From NCBI RefSeq assembly GCF_009870125.1, contig NC_046680.1:20231501-20295500 (forward strand): a DNA stretch of 64,000 nt, written 5' to 3'. Of the stretch, positions 48,101-57,341 are shown piece after piece (position 1 is the stretch's first letter; each line of letters starts with the position of its first letter). The notes under the pieces were generated by a model. That model was not told the DNA's origin and made no database searches. It worked only from the letters and a program-made list of their open reading frames with translations. The stretch is from Drosophila pseudoobscura (lineage: Eukaryota; Arthropoda; Insecta; Diptera; Drosophilidae). A program made the position numbers and the translations under genes.

Positions 48101-51100
48101 ATCCCCCATCCCTCATCCGACTGGACATGGGCCTGGGCACTGCCTTTTGTTGTATGCCACACTGTTGCACTGCTGTACGGCTGGGACCTGGACCCTCAAT
48201 CGGGGTATCGCTATCACGTCGGGCTTATATTTCGCATTGGGGCCAGCCCTTTGCCTTTGCCAGCAAGCCAGCCAGCGTGTGTTTATCGGTAAATGTATCA
48301 ATTAAATTTCGCGTACCACGTTATTTTGTGCCCTTCCTTGTGGCATACCTCTACCTCCCCCCCATCCCCATCCCCATCCGCAATACCGAAATGCATCCCA
48401 TATTTCGTATTTTCTTTTCTCTGTGGGTTTTTTGATTTCACTGCAATTGCAGTTTCAGTTGCAGTTCCATCGTTTGGCACCTTTGGGCCAGGTCCAGGTC
48501 CAGGGCCTCCAATTATGGATCTTTACGCTCGCCTTGGGCCGCCCAGCCCCAGCCCCAGCCCCTGTCCCTGTCCTGGTCCCCAGAAGATACGAAATTATGG
48601 GAAATTCTGCACATGTCCAATGAAAGCTTCGCCCCTCAGAATAACTGTATTTCGGGGTTCGGTTTAATTTTTGGAGAGAGTTTTTGGTTTGATTTTCAGA
48701 TAGATTTAGCTGTGGATAGCGTTTGGGAGGAAACAATTCTTCTGATCTCTTGGCCAGGGCAAATCTTTCCTTCTTTGGCGAATCTGGTGACAAAATACTG
48801 ATTCTGGATCCAACTATTGGGGATCTTCCGCCTGTCATTATCCGCTCTATAGCATTCCTCTCTATATTTAACGTATTTCCCTGAAATGATTGAGCTAATC
48901 CTAATGCTAATGCTAACGTTAATGGTAATGTTGCACCGCCTCTGCGCTGAGTGGCGGCCCACAGAGGTAGTGTGTGTGTCCCATGTCTTGGCCATACTTT
49001 GAAGTCGATTAACAGCAAGCAAGCCATCCCCAAGAAGGGAAGGCGGAGTGGTGAAACACAAGATGGGGCAGAAGAAGCTGGAGACGAGGACGAGGATGAG
49101 GATGGGAATGGGAAAGGGGATGTAGAGGAGGCCAGGCAAAAGGCGAACATTGACCGCATTGGGCGATTCGAGACGCCGTCGCCTTAGTCCGCTGGCCGTT
49201 GCAGCCTGCGCAACTTTGGCGATATTTTTGCCAAGATAAAATAAAAGTAATAAAATACAGTTATTTACATGCCGCACACACAGACACACGGACACACAGA
49301 CACATGCTTACGTGCAACACACATGGGCGAATGATGTACATCGAATGCATTGCTCTAGGCTAAAATGGTTTTTGATAAGCGCAAGACGAAAGAACTCCGA
49401 TCGGAGGGAGGGGTGGACTGGAGACGACGTATACATCCTTGCATAATGTGGTCGCCATTCAGTAGTTGCTGCCGCAGAGGCAGACGAGAGCAGATTGCTG
49501 CCGCATATCACTTCCTGCCACTGCCCGGTGCCACCAGCCCCTGCAGCATGCAGCATCCAGCACCATCAGCGGCGGAGGCTTCCATCGCTCAATTGCTGAT
49601 TTTTAATTACAAATGCAAAGTGCAACATGGGGCAGGAGGCAGTAGGCAGGAGGCAGGAGGCGAGCTGAATGCTGCATCTGCTGCCTGCACACGCAAACCA
49701 GCAATCACGGCCGGACAAAGTAGCCACCAGACTATATCTCAAAGCACACACACACACACATAGATACATAAAGTATCTATTAGTGTGAGTATGTGTGTGT
49801 GTGTGTCTGTGCAATCAGGCAGCAGCAACAACAGCCACATACTCAATGGGGCAGGTGGGCCGCAGACGCAGACGCAGACACAGACACAGAGACCGACTCG
49901 ACTGCGATGCTGTGCTGTGCTGGCTCTGCTGCATGGTTCGAGGCGCCGCCAGATTATTTATTATGTATGCATATTTATGTGGAATCTCTAAGTATTTTAT
50001 AATAATTTTCCCCCCATTTTTTTCGGCTCTCTGACCCTAACGGTGTAGACCATTTTGCCAAATGCCTCCACGGCCTGCGACTGCGAGTGCGACTGCGACT
50101 GGGACTCGGATTCAGACTCGGATACGGACTCCGATCCAGCCGCAGTCCGTGAGTCTGTGCCTCTGCCACTTGTTGGTGCTGCGGTGGCGGCTTTGTCTCT
50201 GTGCAACAACAGAGCTCCCCAGGCGGGAAACTTGTTTTCTGCTTTTTGCAACTGCAACGGGGAGGCAGCGGCAGTGGCAGTGGCAGGGACTGTGGCAGGG
50301 AGGCAGCCCCCAGCCAGCAGGCAGCTTATGGCACTTGCAGCCATACACGAATTTAATTAATAAGCAAAGAAATATCAAAAAAGGTGGCATCCATGCGTTT
50401 GATTGATTGCTAATTACACGCTGGCTCTGTGCACCTGGGCGAACTTTCGCAACCCACCTGGATGGGTACCCCATAACATACATACATACGAATATACCAC
50501 ATGCCACTTGCCACATGCCACATGGATGCTCATGGATCTCATTTACTTGATTTCTGATTTCTGATTTTCTGGGATTGCAGGGCGCCGAGCGCAAAACGCG
50601 CGATGAGGAGCGACGGGCCGCCAAGCGGAAGATGACGGCCACCGGCAGAAAGAAGCTGGATGAGCTCTACCATCCGGTGACAGATCGGTCCGAGTTCTAT
50701 GGCATGCAGGACTTTGCCAAGCCGCCGGTGCTCTTCTCGCCCGCCGAGGACATGGAGAAGGTAGGTCAGCCGGGCCTGACTGGCTTGACATTCATCCACA
50801 CGAATACGAATACGCACACGAATACGAATACGAACTCGAACTCGAACTGCAACTCCAACTCGAATTCGCCCTTGCAGAGCTTCTACGGCCATGAGACTGA
50901 CTCGCCGGACCTGAAGGGGGCCTCGCCGTTCCTGCTCCACGGCCAGAAGGTGGCCACGCCGACGCTCAAGTTCCACAATCACTTTCCGCCCGACATGCAG
51001 ACGTGAGTAAAAATCGTCCATCCATGATCTCCGCCCCCGGATCTCCCCTAAGCGAAGGACCCAAACTAATCTATGTCTATCTCTATCTCCCTCTGCAGCG

Positions 51101-52575
51101 ATAAAAAGGATCACATACTGGACCAGAACATTATGACCAGCACACCCATGACCGACTTCGGTCCGCCCATGAAGCGGGGACGCATGACGCCGCCAACCTC
51201 GGAGCGCGTGATGCTCTACGTGCGGCAGGAGAACGAGGAGGTGTACACCCCGCTGCATGTGGTTCCCCCCACCACAATTGGCCTGCTGAATGCGGTAAGC
51301 AGTCGCCCCCAAGAGCCCCAGAGTCCCTGCTACCATACCCACATATATGTATATCCTGCTACCGATCCAACCTAAACTCGATCTAATTGATTATAACCAA
51401 ATTTTTCTGTAATTTTGTTCATTTTGGTCTAATTGGTGGAGAAGAGAACAAAAAACGAAAAGAAAAAGAAAGCAAAATCAAAAGAAAAGCTATGAAATGA
51501 AGAGCCAAAATGTTCAATTTCTAAACAAACGTCTAATCGACTAAAGCATAAATCAACTAAAAATCAGCCACATCAATATCTATATCGCTATATATACTAT
51601 ATATGTATGTATATATATATATATATAATCACCCTAATACCAAGAATCGAAAATCGTTAATTTGTATAACTTGTAGTTGAAACTAATTCCGAATCATTCC
51701 ATAATCAAAAAATGAACATCTCATCCAAAATATGTCTATATATTCACTCGTATATATAGTGTATGTATACTACTGCCAAAAACAGGATCACAGTCAAGAT
51801 CCCGATCCTCCACACACACGATAAACCACACACAAAGAGCACGAAATGTACTGCAATCAGATCAGGCAGAAAATGCAGATATTATACACACACAGATCTT
51901 TCGAAAGATTGGCACTGGCTGGACGCAAAATGAACAAAATTACACAGAGAAAAACGAGTTATAAGAGAAATATTTTCGTTTAGTTGAGTTTAGTTTAGTT
52001 TAGAGAGAGCGCAGAGCAGAGCAGCAACAAAAAATCCACACAAACAAAAGACAAAACAAAACATCATATTTCTCTCGTTTCTCAATTGCAGATTGAAAAC
52101 AAATACAAAATCTCAACAACGAGCATAAATAACATTTATCGCACAAACAAGAAGGGGTAAGTAGCAAGTCTTAACGGATCAGAGTGCTACTGCACACACA
52201 CACATGCACAGACACAGCCACAGACACACACACACACACAGAGTGCAAGTGCACCAGGAATCAGAACTCCCCCGCTACCCCAAAGATCATCTAACCCCGC
52301 ACTTCTCACCCTGTTTGTCGTGTGCTAACCAATCAAGTATTTGCATGGGTGTTGTCGTTGTCCCTACTGATCTCTATCGTTATCTGAATCCCTGAACTAT
52401 CCGAAACCGAGGGCTAACCGTGTGTTTTTGCCAATGCTTTCGTTGCAGGATTACTGCGAAAATTGACGATGATATGATATCGTTCTACTGCAATGAGGAC
52501 ATCTTCTTGCTGGAGGTGCAGCAGATCGAGGACGATCTGTACGATGTGACGCTGACGGAGCTGCCCAACCAGTAG
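20491..52575 (+). CDS. grh: Transcription factor Grainyhead (GRH/NTF-1/ELF-1), whole coding span
   Basis: Exons inferred from splice sites and frame: 20491-21767, 32940-33360, 38617-38805, 38875-39501, 39716-39939, 40245-40407, 42725-42836, 43436-43530, 46163-46219, 47332-47430, 50581-51002, 51099-51294, 52092-52156, 52449-52575. These join to 1357 codons plus TAG, close to the 1333 residues I recall for the D. melanogaster O-form. Dropping the two symmetric exons 38617-38805 and 38875-39501 gives 1085, close to the shorter N-form. The N-terminal two thirds are a low-complexity activation region (His-, Gly- and Gln-rich). The CP2-type immunoglobulin-like DNA-binding domain spans about residues 895-1110 ([18 protein letters not shown] to [13 protein letters not shown]). 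The dimerisation domain is the last 100 residues ([15 protein letters not shown] to [10 protein letters not shown]). GRH drives epidermal barrier, wound-repair and neuroblast programmes. Identification is secure: the protein agrees closely with the D. melanogaster sequence as remembered. Confidence 0.97.
26455..26513 (+). repeat. GA-rich microsatellite, candidate GAGA-factor binding cluster
   Basis: Runs of (AG)n with dense GAGAG pentamers, about 590 bp upstream of the internal start exon. GAGAG is the core bound by GAGA factor, so a promoter or chromatin role is plausible but unproven. Confidence 0.5.
27102..27166 (+). CDS. grh: Putative alternative first coding exon of grainyhead
   Basis: ATG at 27102 (CGCCATGC context) opens 21 codons plus 2 nt ([14 protein letters not shown]...TDWMAEP) ending at CCACG|GTAGAC. 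The phase is 2, the same as the main first coding exon, so it can splice in frame to either 29620 (CGG) or 32940 (CGT). Third positions are almost all G or C, as in real exons here, whereas flanking DNA is not. Upstream 26700-27101 looks like a 5' UTR with GA repeats before it. The donor is weak (GTAGAC). If real, an internal promoter would make a GRH form lacking the 425-residue N-terminus. Confidence 0.55.
27571..27600 (+). repeat. Hexanucleotide (GAGTCA)5
   Basis: Five perfect GAGTCA units in the grainyhead intron. Confidence 0.85.
28691..28698. promoter_or_regulatory. Perfect palindromic Grainyhead binding motif AACCGGTT
   Basis: Matches the optimal GRH consensus WCHGGTT on both strands, inside grh's own intron 0.9 kb upstream of the cassette exon. 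Chance expectation for this 8-mer is about one per window, so function is only a possibility. Confidence 0.4.
29620..29982 (+). CDS. grh: Grainyhead cassette exon, 121 codons, phase 2-2
   Basis: Acceptor CTGCTCGACAG|G after a C-rich tract, donor TGGAG|GTAAGT. 363 nt, so inclusion or skipping keeps the frame. It encodes [14 protein letters not shown], then His/Gln/Pro-rich sequence ([33 protein letters not shown]), [23 protein letters not shown] and an asparagine run, ending AEMLW. The D. melanogaster protein I remember reads straight from HLQ to SGKLNGQ, so that isoform skips this exon. Low complexity leaves some doubt, but both splice sites and frame are good. Confidence 0.7.
31011..31056 (+). 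repeat. Degenerate array of CGGACA(R)C units
   Basis: Consecutive GGACAGC and GGACAAC units, most with an extra C, within a grainyhead intron. Confidence 0.7.
32033..32096 (-). mobile_element. Helentron (DINE-1/mini-me) fragment
   Basis: CTCGTATACCCTAGCAGAAGGTATA has the small TACC...GGTA hairpin. It is followed by ATATATTCTTGATCAGAATCAGCAT, which on the minus strand matches the core ATGCTGATCAAGAATATATA of the complete element at 55098-56095. Flanks are not recognisable, so this is an old remnant. Confidence 0.55.
32940..33360 (+). CDS. grh: Grainyhead exon with two polyglutamine tracts
   Basis: Starts [20 protein letters not shown], a conserved GRH block, and carries two CAG/CAA tracts (about 33090-33145 and 33210-33250) around [16 protein letters not shown]. 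It then runs [19 protein letters not shown], which contains a sumoylation-type IKREPE motif, and ends VITQK|GTAAGA in phase 0. The acceptor is a tandem ACAGCAG, so 32937 is an alternative start adding one serine. Confidence 0.92.
33588..33622 (+). repeat. Hexanucleotide (GTAGTT)n
   Basis: About six units of GTAGTT/TTGTAG in tandem. Confidence 0.85.
37362..37398 (+). repeat. Nonamer (CAGAGCCA) array
   Basis: Four near-perfect 9-nt units (GAGCCACA plus one base), the last with C-to-T change. Confidence 0.75.
37626..37634. promoter_or_regulatory. Grainyhead binding motif AACCGGTTT
   Basis: Perfect match to the GRH/CP2 consensus, 1 kb upstream of the neural exon pair. Candidate autoregulatory site. 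Confidence 0.4.
38617..38805 (+). CDS. grh: Grainyhead alternative exon 4 (63 codons, phase 0-0)
   Basis: [15 protein letters not shown]... through a Thr/Arg-rich stretch to [14 protein letters not shown]. Both ends match the D. melanogaster GRH block IFHVDASP...[14 protein letters not shown]. Acceptor TTCCCTCAG, donor CTACAG|GTGAGT. Symmetric phase permits in-frame skipping. I infer it is one of the two neuroblast-specific O-isoform exons known in grh. Confidence 0.85.
38875..39501 (+). CDS. grh: Grainyhead alternative exon 5 (209 codons, phase 0-0)
   Basis: Begins TSHPSTASG with a polyglycine run. It contains [59 protein letters not shown], a Gln/His-rich tract (39265-39360) and [30 protein letters not shown]. 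Donor CAGCAG|GTACAT. Together with the previous exon it adds 272 codons, matching the size difference between the known short (N) and long (O) GRH forms. Confidence 0.88.
39716..47430 (+). CDS. grh: Grainyhead exons for the CP2 DNA-binding domain
   Basis: Six exons (39716-39939, 40245-40407, 42725-42836, 43436-43530, 46163-46219, 47332-47430). They begin [22 protein letters not shown] and run through the DNA-binding core: [96 protein letters not shown] and [14 protein letters not shown] ending KVFCDK. All junctions use GT-AG sites and preserve frame. Sequence is nearly identical to D. melanogaster GRH. Introns between them (up to 2.6 kb at 43531-46162) hold microsatellites such as (GGGGCT)n at 43094-43120 and no recognised gene. 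Confidence 0.95.
43094..43120 (+). repeat. Hexanucleotide (GGGGCT)n
   Basis: Four GGGGCT units in a grainyhead intron; G-runs of four give G-quadruplex potential on the plus strand. Confidence 0.75.
47431..50580 (+). other. grh: Grainyhead intron
   Basis: 3.1 kb between GTAAGT and GATTGCAG. Carries (CA)n near 47828-47851, CTGCTGCTG near 47943-47965, AGCCCC repeats near 48543 and a GGCAGGAGGCA array near 49630-49665. Nothing coding is supported. Confidence 0.6.
50581..51002 (+). CDS. grh: Grainyhead exon with embedded exitron-like segment
   Basis: Starts [18 protein letters not shown] (basic end of the DNA-binding domain), then [17 protein letters not shown] and [12 protein letters not shown]. 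The next 117 nt (50761-50877) begin GTAGGT and end TTGCAG yet stay open: [15 protein letters not shown] followed by Thr-Asn and Ser-Asn repeats. Coding resumes [22 protein letters not shown] and ends DMQ-AC|GTGAGT. The D. melanogaster protein I recall has a corresponding VGQLG...SLQ segment, so retention is a real form. Confidence 0.92.
51099..52575 (+). CDS. grh: Grainyhead C-terminal dimerisation exons
   Basis: Exons 51099-51294, 52092-52156 and 52449-52575. They encode [82 protein letters not shown] and the terminal [18 protein letters not shown]...TLTELPNQ before TAG 52573-52575. This ubiquitin-like fold mediates GRH dimers. Junctions GCG|GTAAGC, AAGGG|GTAAGT and TTGCAG acceptors are good. 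Confidence 0.95.
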
Positions 52576-54369
52576 CAGGAGCATCCACTCACAATACACA
52601 AAAATATGGACACAATTTTTGCCAACAACACACACACACACAAGTTGTTTCAATAAGCCATTTTCCATAGAGCCTAAGCCTAAATCGTAGTGTAGTTGTA
52701 ATGTGGAGCCAGAGCCCATCCAAGTTGCTACAAAAATGGATGGATATATAGAAATGCTAATACAATACATACATAACCATATAAATATACATAAACATAT
52801 AGACATATGCATAAAATTCGATTTAGATTTAGCAACAATGAGATTACTGAAAATTTTTTGATCAAATTTGAAATTCTCGCTATGTTTATAGATATTGTAA
52901 TATTGTCTAAGCCCTAATCATAATCGTAATGTGTATTTATGCGTATATAGTACCATATATATTGATATATATCGAGTCTATATAGATATACTATACATAC
53001 ACTCGTATGTATGTGTGTATGGAGTGCAAAAGCTGTCTGTCCAGTAGCACATAAGTTTCGCTTCCGCTCCCCTGCTTATGCTTAGACCTTAGGTCCAGGG
53101 CAAGTAAGAGTTACAGAATCTATCTTTTAGAACCTTTAATTCTATATATAAACACACCCTAGAGATACATGTATGTATGTATGTTTGTCGTAAGCGTTTA
53201 CTTGTTGAATATAAATTGTACAATTATTTTTGGATAAGCCCACACAAAAACAAAAAAACAAAAGCAAAAAACCAATCGTTTGTTCTATATTTCTGTTTCC
53301 AAATCTCGTAACTCGTTACCCGTTACCTTCCCTCTACTATCCGGCCCACTCTGTTATGTTATATATAATTAGGATCTCTGAAAGAAAAGAAAAAAAGGAA
53401 CGGAAATTTGAAGCGAAAATTACATTGACATTGTCCAAAAGAAAAGAAAGCATAACTATCCGTAACTTTAGGGATACACATAGCGATAAGTACACTCTGC
53501 AATAAAACATGTTGATAAAAATCGTAGTTAAGTCCCAGATAAGGCAAAACAATATCGAAACAAAACCACAAAAAACAAACAAAAAAAACACGTTGAAGCA
53601 AATTTGTGTGCATTTGTTGTAAAACAAACAAAAATATCTAAAAAGAAAAACAAGAACAATCTCGAGAAACTCGTGAAAGTTGATTCAAAACTCAAGAATG
53701 GAATGAAAGAAAGCAAGATCCGATTGTAGCACCATGCAATAACCGACATTCGATTATATATAAAGAGATACACAGTTACACAGATATATATGTATACATA
53801 CAGACACACATATGTATGTAGGCATAGTATATCGCATAGCATGCGAATGCGTTTACAATCTTTGTTTGCCATAATTAACAGTTTAATTTAATTAACGAAA
53901 TGTTTTGCGTACAATCCAATCTAGGCGCAATCCAGGCAGGGGGCTCTGCGAGAGATCGATCGGGATCGGGACCCGACCTGCCTGGTGCCACTAATACTCC
54001 GCATCGATTGCTACCACTCTGAACAGTACGCGTTCAATGCTCAATATTATTATTATTTGTTTATTAATTGTAATCCCCCTTCCAATTCCATTGCTACTGC
54101 TATTTGTACTCCACTCTCTCACCCTCGTCCCTCGTCCTCCCTCCTCAAACCCCCCCTACAATGCTCTCTTTCTACTTCTTTGACTTTGACTGTCTATGGG
54201 AGTTTACAGGGTAATCGGAAGCGCAATCAGAATTCGAATTCCCGTCTTTTCCCCACGACAGTCGAGGTGTTGTACATCACAATTTGTTTTTAGTTTTAGC
54301 ACTTAATTCTAAACGTACTGTACTCTATTCAAGATTATACAATATTATATTAAATGATACGCGATCAGA

Positions 54370-54420
54370 TGATATGATATGATATGATATGATACGATAC
54401 GATACGATATGATATGAAAT
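54370..54420 (+). repeat. Pentanucleotide (GATAT)n/(GATAC)n
   Basis: About nine or ten 5-mers, with a central block of GATAC variants, in the grh 3' UTR. Confidence 0.85.
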
Positions 54421-54775
54421 GATGAAGAACAATCGAAAATCTTGCCGGAATGTTATAAATCTTTATGTTTAGTTTATTGTAACCCCTAAGTTCTATGCTC
54501 TTTCTATATATTGTATACAAACACATACACATATATTTTAAAAGCCAATAATTTATTTTTTGTTACTGTTGGAAACGATTCCGCGAAAAATAGAAAAGCA
54601 AAAAACCAACAAAAAAAAGTGAAAATCAAACTGAAACTGAAACTGATACTGAAACTGAGAACAAGTGGTACGCACTCCATGGATCGTGTGAGAGGCAAAT
54701 GTCCAACTTGAGAATGACAAACGAACAAAATAAAACAAATTGTACAATATAATTATAATGAATACACAAAATTTA

Positions 54776-54781
54776 AATAAA
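54776..54781 (+). terminator. grh: Distal grainyhead polyadenylation signal AATAAA
   Basis: Canonical hexamer in TTTAAATAAAG, the last one before unrelated DNA and the Helentron. Confidence 0.5.
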
Positions 54782-55097
54782 GAACAAAAAGTAAAGCAAT
54801 TATGCTTCTGTGAATGCTTCCACGTGAGTTTCGTTTGCTGAAGGAATGCATATGTATGATTCCTTTGCTGTATCCAGTGTGTTCTTATTCAAATAACTGC
54901 TATCAAAGTGTCTACGTCCTTGGGGTTTTGGAACTGGAATGGGCCCACACAAAAGCCCCAATAATCCGACCATGGCAAGAATATTCTGTGCCGCCACTTG
55001 CTATCCTTTATGGAGGTGAGATTCTACCATCGGTGGTAAATCCACAATAAAACGAGGGGGAACGTTGTGAGTTGCTGCGGACACCGCAACTCTACTG

Positions 55098-56095
55098 TTA
55101 TACCCGATACTAAGTCAGTATGGCTCTCCTCCGGCAGACGCCGCTAATATTAAACGACACGACAAAGAGTGCGTGCGAGAGAGACAGAAAATTAGTCTGA
55201 GCGTGACGTCGGGCGCTGCGTAGCCAGTGCAAATTGATTTGTTTCCTTTCGCTATAAAAATGATCTGATCTGATTTAGATTCAGCAATCTGATAGATATG
55301 GTAGATATTGCAATATTGTGGATGTAACAGATTTTCGTCCTTTGTGTGGGCGGAAGGGGGTGGGGCGAAATTTTGAGATACACGTTTTATAGTGAGATCT
55401 AAGAGGAGTGCGGATACCAAATTTGGTTACTCTAGCTTTAATAATCTCTGAGATTTGTGAATATCCCCAGATTTGCATCCGTTGCGGGGGTGGAAGGGGG
55501 TGTGGCGAAATTTTGAAACAAACTCGTCTCGGTCCGATATATTAGGAGTGTGGATACCAAATTTGGTTGCTCTAGCTTTTATAGTCTCTGAGATCTAGGC
55601 GCTAATGTTTTACTCTAAGCAAAGCCGCCTATGCTACCTGTGTGTTGAGAGAGACAGGGCGAGAAAAAATGAAATTGTTTTCTTGATGCTGGCTATAATA
55701 GTAATACGATCCAATTCAGATTCTGCAGTCTATAAGATATGGTCATTCTCTACGATTCTGCGTTTTTGGTTTTATCTTATCTTTAAAATTGTGGATGCCA
55801 CAGATTTTCGCCCTTTGTGGGGGCGGAAGTGGGCGGGGCAAAGTTTTGAAATATTTTTGTAGCAGTGACATATCACAGAAGTCTGGATCCAAAACATCGT
55901 TGCTCTGGCTCTTATAGTCTTTGAGCATTAGGCGCTGAAGGGGACGGACAGACGGACGATCGACTCGGCTATTGATGCTGATCAAGAATATATATACTTT
56001 ATGGGGTCGGAAACGATTCCTTCTGGACGTTACACACATCCACTTTTACCACAAATCTAATATACCCCAATACTCATTTTGAGTATCGGGTATAA
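55098..56095 (+). mobile_element. Complete non-autonomous Helentron (DINE-1/mini-me/SGM-like)
   Basis: About 1 kb, no coding capacity. The left end TTATACCCGATACT (55098-55111) and right end AGTATCGGGTATAA (56082-56095) are inverted repeats. The right end also forms a hairpin with ATACCCCAATACTCA just inside it (56061-56094), as at Helitron 3' ends. Near the right end are the GGACGGACAGACGG tetranucleotide-like tract, the core ATTGATGCTGATCAAGAA followed by TATATATA, and CTTTATGGGGTCGGAAACG. These are the known mini-me/DINE-1 features. The interior holds three diverged copies of a module reading GGCGGAAG...GGGCGAAATTTTGA...TTGCTCTAGC. Inserted between grh and the orphan gene. Confidence 0.8.
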
Positions 56096-56182
56096 TAAAA
56101 ATAGAAATAATAAACAACATCATACGTATTTAACTATTTATGTATATTTGTAAGAATGAGGTGACCAACCATTGGCATATAC

Positions 56183-57341
56183 TTATTTGCCACCAAAACC
56201 TGGTGCGTGTGTAGAGAAATGCCCCTGTTGGAACATGGTAGCTCCGTGGTAGTCGCGATAAAAATAGCTGATCTGGTGCAACGGATACTTTGGTATCATG
56301 TACTCCATCCGCATGTTCCGCATAATGGCGCAGTTAATGTAGTCGGACCACTCTCTCGTATCGTTGGTGTGGCACATCTCGGACAAGCCAAACGTATAGA
56401 GCTCCTTTCTGAGTGGCATAAAGATGGGTCGTTCGTTAAACGTCTTATTGCGGACTCGCACCTTTAGCCAGTCGTATACTCTGGGCACGTTGTAGAGGGT
56501 GGATTTGCCCCGGCATACCTGAGTAACCCCGACACGGTCTGGTATATATTTCCAGTTGGGGTTATCGGTTAGAACGGGATACCACCAATAAATAGTCGAG
56601 TAATAGCCGGCGGTGCCTGGTGGCCATGTGCCAGCTACTGTTCTGGACCTTTTTTGTTTTAGTTGGGGGGCTTTTAGAAGGTCCTTGAAATTAAGCCCGC
56701 CCCAAGGATTCACTGGCCAACTGTCGGTGGTTTCCTCAACCCTAAACATTTTTTTGACAGCATCAGGAGCTATTTTAGCGTCAGTTTCTTTCTGACTAAT
56801 ACTAGTTCTCGTAATATTATTGGTACTAGTTCTGGTATGACCGTCATTTTTGGGCCCAACTCTTTGGCCAGGTTTCTTAATGGTGTGGGGTTCAGGTAAC
56901 CTCGTGCCTGATTGATGATCCTCCTGGAAGGTTACACGAACTGCAGGCAACTTCGTGCCTGATTGATGGTCCTCCTGGAAAGCTACAGGAAATAGTCGAA
57001 TGATCGCATCGTCAGACTCGGTATTATTTGTTTGTCCACCATATCCAGAGATATTGGAGGCCACCACCAGATCTCTGGCTGTCCCCCCCGTGGATTTGGT
57101 TGACATCATTTCCAGTTGGATGGCGTTGGAAACCCACGACTGGGTGCGTAAGTGTGATCCAGACTTGTCCAGGCTGTTGTTGTTGTTGTTTTTACCACTC
57201 AGGAGAGGGGGCATAGCATGCACAATAAAAGGCATCACCTGGAATTACAAACCGTCTTGGATACATGCGAATGGCTTTGAACGGAAAACTTACGCTAATT
57301 AGGCAGCCGATGCCAACAAACACTAGATAATTTTTCTTCAT
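56183..57341 (-). CDS. Unrecognised secreted protein, two exons
   Basis: Exon 1 57341-57294 (MKKNYLVFVGIGCLIS) joins exon 2 57238-56183 across a 55-nt intron (AGC|GTAAGT ... AATTCCAG|GTG), giving 367 codons. The N-terminus is a signal peptide: basic MKKN, hydrophobic LVFVGIGCLISVMPFIV, probable cleavage after VHA. The middle is low complexity, with a 17-residue tandem duplication (FQEDHQSGT-K/R-LP twice). The C-terminal third looks folded and conserved in style, rich in W and Y (TAGYYSTIYWWYPVLTDNPN; CRGKSTLYNVPRVYDWLKV; MPLRKELYTFGLSEMCHTND), with three cysteines. It ends HAPGFGGK. No membrane segment other than the signal. I know no family for it; a reproductive-tract or cuticle-type secreted protein is a guess only. 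Its stop lies 88 bp from the Helentron. Confidence 0.75.
56895..56996 (-). repeat. 51-bp tandem duplication inside the orphan gene
   Basis: Two adjacent 51-nt copies starting at about 56895 and 56946 (shared TCGTGCCTGATTGATG and TCCTCCTGGAA), about 85 percent alike. In frame, they duplicate 17 residues. Confidence 0.8.

Larger units (their letters stand above)
52576..54781 (+). other. grh: Grainyhead 3' UTR
   Basis: AT-rich, no coding sequence. Contains TATATA/CATACAT tracts, a (GATAT/GATAC)n run at 54370-54420 and AATAAA signals near 53502 and at 54776-54781, so a 3' UTR of about 0.9 or 2.2 kb is likely. Confidence 0.6.
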
